DNA from: a virus
Virus record (IMG/VR): IMGVR_UViG_3300043466_000280
Coordinates: 1 to 35,234 of that record
DNA: 35,234 nucleotides
Reading direction: 5' to 3' (one strand)
Of the stretch, positions 16,782 to 24,228 are shown piece by piece. The position numbers were made by a program, and so were the translations under genes. The notes under the pieces were generated by a model. It did not search any database. It worked only from the letters and a program-made list of their open reading frames with translations, and had not been told where the DNA came from. The first letter of the stretch is position 1. Each line of letters begins with the position of its first letter.

Positions 16782-18857
16782 TTATTTCCTTTGTGCGGTG
16801 TTTTCACCAGCGGGTGTTAAATCAATAGTTGACCCGAACAAATCTTCCATCAATTTTATATGGGCGTAAGGGCCTTGCATAGGGGCTTGCTGCATAGGTT
16901 GTTGTTGCCCACCTAAAAGAGCTAATAAACCCATCAAATCCATGCCAGAAGAAGGCGCTGACGGCGCAGGAGTTGTAGGTTTGACCGCAGGTGCCGGTAC
17001 TTTAGGTGTAGCAACCGGAGGAATTGGAGTAACAGGAACCTCTGGCAATGGCAAAGTACCGCCAAATGTTGGGTCAAACACATGCTCCTGTGTTTTGTCG
17101 CGGTTGCTTGTCATCACTAGCTCTTCAAGCTTTTCCGCAGGCGCTATGTATGGCTCTAATGATTTAATAAACTCTTCTAAGTTAGCGGGTTCTTGTTGAA
17201 CCGTAGTTTCTTCTTTTGGACGGTTGCCAACAATTTCAACTCTATTAGAGTCGGCCACGGGAAGCGGCAGGAGAGGCTCACCTGCATCTTCAAGATTCCT
17301 AAAAATGTCCTCGGACACACCTTTGCCGACCGTATCACGATTGCCGGTAATAACAAGCCGCTCTAAATCTGTAATAGGCGCTTTGTATGGCTCTAATGAT
17401 TTAATAAACTCGTCTATGTTTGCAGGCTCTTGTTGAACCGTAGTTTCTTCTTTTGGACGGTCGCCCGTTACTACCAACTCGGAAAGTTTTTCTGCTGGAG
17501 TCAGCGAAGGGGGTTCACCCGCGTCCTCAAGATTTTTAAAAATGTCTTCAGAGACACCTTTGCCAACCGTATCGCGGTTAGATGTAACAAGCACCTCGTT
17601 GTCGGCATTAATTAAATTAAGGATGTCTTGGTTGCTTAACCCGCTATCAGACGGCTTGTCGATTGTATTAATACCAATAGACTTTAAAAAATCATCAGCC
17701 TCCTCAACCTGCGGTCCACCCAAAGAGCGTGTAGGCAAAGACGGTAAAGTAGTTGTTGACTCTGGCCCGTATATGCGCTCAAGTTCCTCAATTGCCCTTT
17801 GCGTATTTGCGTCTTCTTCTTCAGGAGAAATTTGTGACCGAGAAATAGCCGTGTTAAGTCTGTTCTCTATAAGTTGTGCTTGCTCTTCTGGGCTAAGCGG
17901 GTCTTCTGCTTGCAAATCTGCGCTGGACTTTGTTGGTGAACTTCCACCGGATTTTGACATTACATCCATGCCGTAAAGCATCATGGTTAAAGGATCACCA
18001 CTCTCAATTGCTTTAACTGCGCCAATGGTTTTGGAAATATCTTTAAGATCTACTCCGCCAATGTTGGTCACCCCACCAAGATTAGCGCCAGAGAACGCCA
18101 TAGCCAATGGGTCGCCACTCTTTACAGCGCTTGCAAACCTAGCTGCCTTGGCAACATCGGCCATACCGCTAACACCCGCGAGGTTGCCCATGCCCGCAAG
18201 GTTAGTAATCACACCAAGTGGGTTACCTTGTTTTGCTGCGATAGCTGTGTTTGCGGCCATGGCAAAAGGTTGAAGACCGGGGACAAACGACGCAAGTGTT
18301 AATAACGGGGCAAACTTGTCAAAATCGCTACTAGACGCGCCTTGTGTGTAGAAAATTGGCAAGCCTTGGTCATCAAACTGAACACCGTAGCCGGTGTTGC
18401 CTTTGCCTTCATAAGTCCCACCAAAGAAGTTACCTGTTTGGCGTTCTGTGTAGGTGTTAGGTACAGCTTGGCCTGTTACTTTATTGCCAAAAGTTTGCTC
18501 AGTTACAGTCTGATAAACTGGGTCACCCCAATCCTCATAACCAACTACCTTTTGAACATCACGAGTTATAGGGCCAAACTGACTAATGTCTGTGATTCCT
18601 GTTTCAGCAAGAATACGGGCCATGTCCTTGGTAGCTGCATCAGCACCATAGCCACCTGACCATTGAGAAGTGTTGCTTCTAGACTGGATTTGCTTAATCA
18701 ACGCATCAATTGTTGCGCTCTTATCTGAAGTACTTGCAGCTTCTTTTTGGGGAGGCGGGTTAACAATGTTTGCCAGCGCCTCGTTCTGCTGCATAGGACT
18801 GCCACCGAAGCCGGTGTCTTCGTAATCCATGTAAAAGTTTTGATCACGTTCTCTCAT
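16782..18857 (-). CDS. repeat-containing virion protein (691 aa)
   Basis: Residues 185-270 are hydrophobic/glycine-rich with repeated pieces (SGDPLAMAFSGANLGGV, ESGDPLTMMLYGM) and could touch membrane. Residues of about 420-590 consist of a 79-residue unit present about twice, plus part of a third. Each unit contains DTVGKGVSEDIF, LEDAGEP, RPKEETTVQQEPAN and EFIKSLEPY. Short elements like ELVVTGDR or RLVITGNR recur about every 40 residues. The tail has a proline linker and then a leucine/glutamine segment. AAGGTTT precedes the ATG. The product is most likely a structural or ejected protein; no enzyme motif is visible. Confidence 0.75.
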   Translation of the reverse strand: MRERDQNFYMDYEDTGFGGSPMQQNEALANIVNPPPQKEAASTSDKSATIDALIKQIQSRSNTSQWSGGYGADAATKDMARILAETGITDISQFGPITRDVQKVVGYEDWGDPVYQTVTEQTFGNKVTGQAVPNTYTERQTGNFFGGTYEGKGNTGYGVQFDDQGLPIFYTQGASSSDFDKFAPLLTLASFVPGLQPFAMAANTAIAAKQGNPLGVITNLAGMGNLAGVSGMADVAKAARFASAVKSGDPLAMAFSGANLGGVTNIGGVDLKDISKTIGAVKAIESGDPLTMMLYGMDVMSKSGGSSPTKSSADLQAEDPLSPEEQAQLIENRLNTAISRSQISPEEEDANTQRAIEELERIYGPESTTTLPSLPTRSLGGPQVEEADDFLKSIGINTIDKPSDSGLSNQDILNLINADNEVLVTSNRDTVGKGVSEDIFKNLEDAGEPPSLTPAEKLSELVVTGDRPKEETTVQQEPANIDEFIKSLEPYKAPITDLERLVITGNRDTVGKGVSEDIFRNLEDAGEPLLPLPVADSNRVEIVGNRPKEETTVQQEPANLEEFIKSLEPYIAPAEKLEELVMTSNRDKTQEHVFDPTFGGTLPLPEVPVTPIPPVATPKVPAPAVKPTTPAPSAPSSGMDLMGLLALLGGQQQPMQQAPMQGPYAHIKLMEDLFGSTIDLTPAGENTAQRK
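17101..17597 (-). repeat. tandem 237-bp direct repeat inside the 691-aa gene
   Basis: Copies begin near 17101 and 17338, with a partial third near 17575. Aligned landmarks keep an exact 237-base offset: 17191 with 17428 (over 30 identical bases reading TCTTGTTGAACCGTAG onward), 17141 with 17378, and 17291 with 17528. 237 is 79 codons, so the frame is kept. The copies have diverged elsewhere, so the duplication is not brand new. Confidence 0.85.
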
Positions 18858-18866
18858 GTTTAAACC

Positions 18867-19499
18867 TTAAGGCAAAGCTGAAACAAACGACATGGTAGCT
18901 ACCACCGATTGCGTAGAGGGCTTAGTGGGCGTACCGGAAGCAGCAAGATGTTGGATGGTTACAGCAGCATTAGGCACAGACCAATAGATTTCTATGTACT
19001 GACCCGCCGTCATACTTAAAAAATAGTTCCAACCAACAATTGAATGCCCATCCGTGCCTCCGTGTCTGTTTGGAATAGACACAAATCCCGTTGACCCCGG
19101 TATATCTGCCCCGTTTTGCTTTAACCAAATGTAGGCATCTTGAACGTTAGAATCTGTGTTTGCAAACTGTGCGCTAAACTGAAGATTGTAAATGCCCGCA
19201 GTGGCTACCGTGATTTTAGAAGTAGCAATGCTGACACCATTTGCGAAATCCGTGGTGTTGAGCGTCATTAACGTGGCTGTATTAGCTACCGCTGTCTGAT
19301 CCTGATCGCTAGAAAACGCGCCATACGGAACTGAAAAAGTTTTTAACTGATCAAGAATTGCGTCTAAACGGTTAAAGTAAAGACGCAGCACGTTGTTAAG
19401 CTGGTCGGTATATGCACGAGAGTATTCATCCGTAGCCAACGGTAAGTTAGGTGCGGCTACCTGACTCAGTGCAAACTCTGACGTAACAATCAGCGTCAT
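18867..19499 (-). CDS. jelly-roll-like virion protein (210 aa)
   Basis: After a 60-residue helical lead (YTDQLNNVLRLYFNRLDAIL) comes a beta-rich domain with the layout of a C1q/TNF-like jelly roll: GIYNLQFSAQF, AYIWLKQNGADIPGS, a histidine/glycine loop, and a final AGQYIEIYWSVPN. Such domains are common in phage fibres and tail appendages. The start overlaps the preceding gene's stop as ATGA, with AGAGGTAAC as ribosome site, so it is made together with the P22 gp10-like protein and may attach to it. Receptor binding is a possible role but is inferred. Confidence 0.75.
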   Translation of the reverse strand: MTLIVTSEFALSQVAAPNLPLATDEYSRAYTDQLNNVLRLYFNRLDAILDQLKTFSVPYGAFSSDQDQTAVANTATLMTLNTTDFANGVSIATSKITVATAGIYNLQFSAQFANTDSNVQDAYIWLKQNGADIPGSTGFVSIPNRHGGTDGHSIVGWNYFLSMTAGQYIEIYWSVPNAAVTIQHLAASGTPTKPSTQSVVATMSFVSALP

Positions 19500-21358
19500 G
19501 AGTTACCTCTGCGACCGTCTTGCTTGATGTCGATACGCGGGCTACCTAATTGCCATGCGCAACCCAACTGATTGCTTTCAACTTTTAAGATCATTTGACG
19601 GCCACGCACTCTGACATAAACCTGCCCAGTAAACTGCTCAACCGGAACTGTTGCACTACGCACAATGGTGGCATCGCTATTGCCACCCAAAGAGATGGGG
19701 TCGTTGTAGCCTGATCCAGAGTTCTGCATTGGGATCAAAGTCATAGTGACTTGTGGAGATGCTGCATCAGAACCCACAAAAGTAATGTCCGGTAGGATGC
19801 GCCATACAAACCCCAAATGATCGCCATCATCAATGTCAAATTCAGTGGTTTCAATTACTGAATTAATTGGCAATGGCACTTCGGTGGCATTATCATCATT
19901 ACCTAGTTCATGGTAGACAATGTTGCTGATTGTGGTTGCCGCCATTGGGTTGTTTCGCAAGCCTGAGTCAAGCCATGCGGTTCTAGCCATTTCGCCGTAA
20001 TACCATACGCCTTCGCCGTTGTTCTCAAGATAGTTATAGACCACATATCGGTCAATTTCGGTGGAGTTTTGGGAGCAGTAGAAAAACCAGACTTCATTAA
20101 AACCTTCGTTGGTGCTGGCAAAGAACTGATCTTGTTGCAGCAAATTAATATCTTCAAAAATAAACTTACGTAAGTCGCAACGCAACGTTTGCAAACGACC
20201 GTCGTATTTATAAAACTTATCAACGCCCATCCAGTAAATCACACCAGAAGCAATTGCTGCAGCGTTCTGGCTGACAATAGAAATGTTATCGCCAAGCAGC
20301 TGAGTACTCCAAACAACAGGGGGGCCTTGGTATTGGAGCGAGTACAAAGCAGAATCCGAAAACACAACAATTTCTTGACGGGTTTGAATCGCCGTAACAA
20401 TCTTAGATCCATGTGACAGCAGTAAACTACCCGCCTGATTTGTAGCCGCTGGCGTCCAGTTTGCTACGTCTTCTTGATCTGACCAACGAAGCAACATTGG
20501 GTTTTGTGTAGCGCTGCCATAGTCGTTAGTACCGAATGCAAACACGAACCGGTTAATTGCAGAAACCATTAAATAATTTTGTATGAGCGGGACGTCTGAA
20601 GCGCCGGGCAGACTGGACACTAACACTCCGCGGGAAGTGATGCCGGTTGTGTTATCCCAATAATACATAGGACCACCACGAAAACCGAACACCAGATTTT
20701 CGCCAAAGTTAGATTGCGCCCACAGACGAACTGTGGATACGCCAACGCCAGAACCCCAAGGCCCTGCGCCCCATGCGCCTGCGCCCCACCCAAGGAGAGG
20801 TAGAGCATAAGCTGAGCCAATGCTAATTTGGTAGGCCGCCACTACAGATGCGCCGCCGTAGCTTCCAGCTGCAATAGCTGAAGAAGTTGTAATGGTGTAC
20901 GTATCTGCAGTTAAAACAGTGATTTGGAACTCAGCATTAAAAATAGTACTGTAAGTACCTGTAGCGCCGCTAAAGGTCACAAAGTCGCCGGTTATACCGC
21001 CGTGTGCAGTATCTGTAACAGTTACAGTCGTTGTGCCGTTACCAGCAAATGGATTGTTGTTAATGGTTGTAGCCGGAGTTCTTAGTGGGGTAATGTCGTT
21101 ATACACCCCACCCGACTCAATATAAAACTTTAAATTTGTACCGAGGCCAAGGTAGTTAGCGCCGCCTAAAGTTACCCAGTTCCACAAAGAGCGGCACACA
21201 CCTAAAAAATAATTTGCAGACAGCCTTGTCCAACCACCAATTTTTTCGGGCGTACCTTGACGGAAACGGACATTGTTGGAAACAAAGTATCCGTTTTCAT
21301 TGGTGTAGCGTGTATTTTCTCTATTCACGCCAGCCTTCTGCTGAAGCTTTTTTAACAT
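19496..21358 (-). CDS. P22 gp10-like tail hub / DNA stabilization protein (620 aa)
   Basis: The opening resembles the podoviral tail accessory proteins that plug the head-tail channel: NVRFRQGTPEKIGGW, then a long series of beta strands. The repeated short strand motifs (GGPMYYWDN, RQEIVVFSDSALYSLQYQG, VIYWMGVDKFYKYDG) look like beta-propeller blades. An 80-residue segment (near 95-175) with NPFAGNGTTTVTVTDTAHGG looks like an extra beta domain placed in the fold. A tryptophan/glycine loop (GWGAGAWGAGPWGSG) lies near 190-205. P22 gp10 itself is about 470 residues, so this is longer, consistent with the extra domain. AGGA precedes the ATG. Confidence 0.78.
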   Translation of the reverse strand: MLKKLQQKAGVNRENTRYTNENGYFVSNNVRFRQGTPEKIGGWTRLSANYFLGVCRSLWNWVTLGGANYLGLGTNLKFYIESGGVYNDITPLRTPATTINNNPFAGNGTTTVTVTDTAHGGITGDFVTFSGATGTYSTIFNAEFQITVLTADTYTITTSSAIAAGSYGGASVVAAYQISIGSAYALPLLGWGAGAWGAGPWGSGVGVSTVRLWAQSNFGENLVFGFRGGPMYYWDNTTGITSRGVLVSSLPGASDVPLIQNYLMVSAINRFVFAFGTNDYGSATQNPMLLRWSDQEDVANWTPAATNQAGSLLLSHGSKIVTAIQTRQEIVVFSDSALYSLQYQGPPVVWSTQLLGDNISIVSQNAAAIASGVIYWMGVDKFYKYDGRLQTLRCDLRKFIFEDINLLQQDQFFASTNEGFNEVWFFYCSQNSTEIDRYVVYNYLENNGEGVWYYGEMARTAWLDSGLRNNPMAATTISNIVYHELGNDDNATEVPLPINSVIETTEFDIDDGDHLGFVWRILPDITFVGSDAASPQVTMTLIPMQNSGSGYNDPISLGGNSDATIVRSATVPVEQFTGQVYVRVRGRQMILKVESNQLGCAWQLGSPRIDIKQDGRRGNS

Positions 21359-21366
21359 GGGCAGTC

Positions 21367-21843
21367 CTAGGATAAAAACACGGCCCGCTCGTCAATACGG
21401 CGATTCTGTAGCCCTTTGAGAATTTTACCCCCCGCCATGCAATATTTCAACAACTCTTCTGCCGCGCCTTCCATATCACCACGGATTACCTTCTGACGAA
21501 GCGTGGAACGCTGTAATGTGCCTAGCCCCACATTGAAGGAAAATGATACCAACGCATCAAACTGTCCTTGAGTAAGAGGCACAGGACAATAAGTAGCCAC
21601 GCCTTTCTCAAAGCGAGCAAGGTCTGCCCTAAGTATTGCATCGACTTCCTCCATTGAGTGTTTACGCATGGCCTCTGGTGGGGGCACAAAGGCATCGCGC
21701 TGGTCTATCTTGAGCTTGCCCTGCTCTGGGAACATAACGTGCCCAACCCCCACAGTCCAGAGCTTGGCTGGGCATTTGTAGGGATTCTGCCTCACGCCCT
21801 CGTGATGGCGAATCATGTGGAGGCACTTGTCAGAAATCTTCAT
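21367..21843 (-). CDS. endolysin, glycoside hydrolase 24 (R21/T4-type lysozyme)
   Basis: The protein cleaves peptidoglycan at the end of infection. The catalytic triad has the classic spacing: E15, C24, T30 in HHEGVRQNPYKCPAKLWTVG, with cysteine in place of the more usual aspartate, an accepted variant. VGVGH and the helix QGQFDALVSFSFNVG follow as expected. At 158 residues it matches the single-domain family. There is no signal peptide or anchor segment, so export needs the holin encoded just upstream. Its start overlaps the holin stop as ATGA, and it has no strong ribosome site of its own, so holin and lysozyme are translationally coupled. Confidence 0.95.
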   Translation of the reverse strand: MKISDKCLHMIRHHEGVRQNPYKCPAKLWTVGVGHVMFPEQGKLKIDQRDAFVPPPEAMRKHSMEEVDAILRADLARFEKGVATYCPVPLTQGQFDALVSFSFNVGLGTLQRSTLRQKVIRGDMEGAAEELLKYCMAGGKILKGLQNRRIDERAVFLS

Positions 21844-22355
21844 TTGCCAAACGCCCGGCCACCAAAGTGGAACGCGATAATTGAAGCAAACAGGGCTTGG
21901 GTGTCAGAATCCCATAGCATCTCGGCCAGCTCGGTAAACGGCACACCACGGCTCCAGCCATAGGCAAACAGGCCGATGTCAATGAACAACAACAGGAAGA
22001 AGAAGCCGTAGGTAATGACGGGGCGAACAGAAGCGCGAAGGTTCTTCATCCATGTAGATGTACCTTCGTTTAAACTTGTGTCGTGAGCGTAGATTGCCTG
22101 CATCTCTGCCTGCTGCGCACCGATTAAAACCTGTTTAATGTTGGCCGCGCTCTCTGTTTCCAGCTGCTCAGACTTGATGTGTTCAATGCGTTCCTGTGCT
22201 TCAAAACCTGCTTTACGCAGTTCAAGCTCACGAGTGATTTGCATTTGGGCAAGATTTAACTCGTGCTTTTTATCCGCCCGGTCTTGAAAGAATTCCAGAA
22301 TCTTGGGCAAACCGCCCATTAAAAACGAAATTAGTGTTGAGAGTAGTGTCAGCAT
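21840..22355 (-). CDS. three-segment holin-like membrane protein (171 aa)
   Basis: There are hydrophobic segments at about residues 2-22, 109-133 (VITYGFFFLLLFIDIGLF) and 152-168 (ALFASIIAFHFGG). A long charged helix with glutamates and glutamines (25-95) lies between the first two. This is the layout of the 3TM holin group, including the RP-V-xY and FGGR-type end. It should let the lysozyme reach the cell wall. AAAGGACTAT is a good ribosome site, and the end overlaps the endolysin start. Confidence 0.85.
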   Translation of the reverse strand: MLTLLSTLISFLMGGLPKILEFFQDRADKKHELNLAQMQITRELELRKAGFEAQERIEHIKSEQLETESAANIKQVLIGAQQAEMQAIYAHDTSLNEGTSTWMKNLRASVRPVITYGFFFLLLFIDIGLFAYGWSRGVPFTELAEMLWDSDTQALFASIIAFHFGGRAFGK

Positions 22356-22364
22356 GATAGTCCT

Positions 22365-22976
22365 TTACTGTTTACTTTTACTGAGCATAGTACTTGCAAT
22401 CTGCAGCATCCCTATGGCTTTGGTTAAATCCTTGGGTTCTTTTTCCCACCCGACCGTAATCTGTCCAACAAACCGGCCCTGCTCTGGCGGCACACTGACA
22501 CGGCATCCAAAGGTTACGCCCTTGTCGATGTACCACAACCCAATCTCACTCTGGGGGGCGGCGTATTCACTGCAAGGAATCTCATTGGCCATCAAAGCTA
22601 CAACATCGCGGTTGTTGGCTGAACTCTGTGTAAACAGCCCCACGTCTAACCCTTCATGAGTTCTGTCCCTGCCCTCGCGGGTATACGCACGGTACAGCAC
22701 CCTTGTGCCAAACAAAGGGTTGACTTTGAATATCGCAACTACCGCCGCATTGGTGTTCTTAAACAAATGCGCCGCAACGTCTTCCGCCCTGTCCTCTGCA
22801 ATCGTTGGGAGCTTCTTATTCTCTTTGTACGCCTCAAACAAAAAGGCTTGGTTCTGCCAGACAAAGTATCCAGAGAAAGCAAACACCGCCATGAGTATCA
22901 GCGCAAACAGTTTAAACGGGCTGTCTACATAGGACAGCACCTTACTCAATACGTCTGCTGGCTTCTCGTCACTCAT
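22365..22976 (-). CDS. membrane-anchored protein of the lysis region (203 aa)
   Basis: One membrane segment lies at about residues 21-40 (FKLFALILMAVFAFSGYFVW), preceded by a short charged cytoplasmic end. The rest should face the periplasm. That domain is mixed alpha/beta with cysteines at CSEY and FGCRVSVPPEQG and reads like a folded sensor-type or GAF-like domain (NAAVVAIFKVN, VALMANEIP), although I cannot assign a family. It does not look like a spanin, since there is no coiled coil or lipobox. The start overlaps the stop of the 49-residue gene as ATGA. It may regulate lysis timing; this is inferred from position. Confidence 0.75.
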   Translation of the reverse strand: MSDEKPADVLSKVLSYVDSPFKLFALILMAVFAFSGYFVWQNQAFLFEAYKENKKLPTIAEDRAEDVAAHLFKNTNAAVVAIFKVNPLFGTRVLYRAYTREGRDRTHEGLDVGLFTQSSANNRDVVALMANEIPCSEYAAPQSEIGLWYIDKGVTFGCRVSVPPEQGRFVGQITVGWEKEPKDLTKAIGMLQIASTMLSKSKQ

Positions 22977-23122
22977 AGACCAACCATTCCAAGTACTTTA
23001 TTCACAATTTTGTCCGAAATGAAATTCGGCAATATCTTGATGAAGTCTAAAAACAGATTTGCACCCCACCAAGCACCAATAATCTTGAAGCTCATGTCAG
23101 CGGCTTTTTGGTACTCGTTCAC
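22973..23122 (-). CDS. small coupled protein in the lysis cassette (49 aa)
   Basis: The GTG start (23122-23120) overlaps the stop of the 163-residue gene as GTGA, with GTGAGG upstream as ribosome site. The stop overlaps the start of the next gene as ATGA. The frame exactly fills the only gap of the structural block and keeps the overlap style of the operon. The product begins MNEYQKAADMSFKI and has an amphipathic to hydrophobic middle (IIGAWWGANLFLDFIKIL), so it is probably membrane-associated. An internal ATG (23095-23093) gives a 40-residue form. I do not recognise it; it could be an antiholin, a pinholin-like peptide or a lysis regulator. Confidence 0.7.
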   Translation of the reverse strand: MNEYQKAADMSFKIIGAWWGANLFLDFIKILPNFISDKIVNKVLGMVGL

Positions 23123-23610
23123 CGCCCGCACCTCACTTTAGCGCAGTGCTCTATAACCTCGTAGACTCCAACGTACAACATAAACAACAGGATCGCAAGG
23201 CCGCCCAGCATCAGGCCAAACTCCAGTTGCTCCTGCTCTTTCTGCTTGCGCTTCTTCTCTTCTTCCCTCTCGCGTCTGGCATTGTGGGCATCCTCAACAT
23301 CCATAGCCTGCGCTCTGGCTTTGATTTTGTTCCACACATCAATCTTGCCCGCCTGCATAAACAGTATCTGCAGGTCAGCCTCAAACGTCTTGGCTTGGTC
23401 AAGCGCCATCTCAATTTGAAGCGCAGTCCCCATAGAGGAACCGCCTTTTTTCTTGGACTCTACGACAGCTTTAGCGGCGTTGGACTTGGCGTCAAAATAC
23501 TTACCCAACATTGGCCCAAGCGAGGCCACATCATCTACCGTCTTGGAAGCCTGCTTAATCAGTTTTACTGCGGACTGAATACCGGCTAGCGCGGTAATTG
23601 GGTCAATCAC
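23119..23610 (-). CDS. coiled-coil plus C-terminal membrane segment protein (163 aa)
   Basis: The protein begins at GTG (MIDPITALAGIQSAVKLI) with a strong AGGGGG ribosome site. It has a helical N-terminus of the phage type MIDP..A, a lysine-rich turn near 53-58 and a highly charged helix (REREEEKKRKQKEQEQ, about 112-127). One membrane segment follows near 131-149 (GLMLGGLAILLFMLYVGVYE), then a short tail with two cysteines. It heads the membrane-protein/lysis run and overlaps the next gene. The orientation could make it a cytoplasmic coiled coil anchored by its tail. The function is unknown; an accessory role in lysis or particle exit is possible. Confidence 0.75.
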   Translation of the reverse strand: MIDPITALAGIQSAVKLIKQASKTVDDVASLGPMLGKYFDAKSNAAKAVVESKKKGGSSMGTALQIEMALDQAKTFEADLQILFMQAGKIDVWNKIKARAQAMDVEDAHNARREREEEKKRKQKEQEQLEFGLMLGGLAILLFMLYVGVYEVIEHCAKVRCGR

Positions 23611-23625
23611 ACTGCCCCCTACTAC

Positions 23626-24225
23626 TTATAAAACAGATTCAGCGGCTATTTCAACGCCAGTTTTAGTTGCCACAATGTTAGAGCCACCGCTATCAGAAGC
23701 AATTTCAACTGTGTATGTACGGCTACCATATCCGGGTCCACTTACTTCAACACCAAAGTCAGGAGCAATTGACAATGAAATCCAAGACCCTCTAGCACTA
23801 CCTGTCTCGGTGCTAGTACCAAAGCTGGAAGTTTGGGTAAATCTAATCCAATAGCTTGAACCAATGCCAGTGGTAGTAGGTGATGCCCAGTTACCAACCG
23901 CTCCATTATTAACACTGTTAGTCCAATAAGTTATTACACCATTGGAGTTAAATAGGTAGTACGCAAAAGCAAGACCCGGATACGGAGTATCTCCGTAGAT
24001 GGCAGTCAGTGACGCTAGAGAAATTGTGATGGCAGATTTGCCATACAAGGAGTTCATGCTCCAAGTAGAACCGCTAGTGCCGCTTACGCCCGCAAGACTG
24101 CGCACAACGCTATCGTTCATAGACACCGTTTGACGGTACGGAGAAGCCCTACCCAACTCAAAGTTAACGCTAACAGGACTGGACGTGTCCCCCATGTTGA
24201 GGGCACCAGATGATGGCATCGTCAT
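23626..24225 (-). CDS. small tail/structural protein (199 aa)
   Basis: It opens with PSSGALNMGD, then VNFELGRASPYRQTVSMND and a short FYGK-like stretch (SLYGKSAITISL). This pattern recurs in minor tail proteins of many phages. The remainder is serine, threonine and glycine-rich beta sequence ending in EVSGPGYGSRTYTVEIASD. No enzyme motif is present. AAGGAGTAAATC precedes the ATG, and the ribosome site overlaps the stop of the collagen-like fibre upstream in transcription, so the two are made together. It may be an attachment or decoration part of that fibre. Confidence 0.72.
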   Translation of the reverse strand: MTMPSSGALNMGDTSSPVSVNFELGRASPYRQTVSMNDSVVRSLAGVSGTSGSTWSMNSLYGKSAITISLASLTAIYGDTPYPGLAFAYYLFNSNGVITYWTNSVNNGAVGNWASPTTTGIGSSYWIRFTQTSSFGTSTETGSARGSWISLSIAPDFGVEVSGPGYGSRTYTVEIASDSGGSNIVATKTGVEIAAESVL

Positions 24226-24228
24226 GAT

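Noticed and set aside
17542-17976. Plus-strand frame of 144 residues across the repeated gene
   Set aside because: It is a shadow of the repeat; the minus frame shows conserved protein-level repeats with synonymous changes.
22656-23589. Two plus-strand frames (161 and 147 residues) over the lysis cassette
   Set aside because: They are antisense to well-supported overlapping genes. Their products are arginine/leucine/glutamine-rich, typical of shadow frames.
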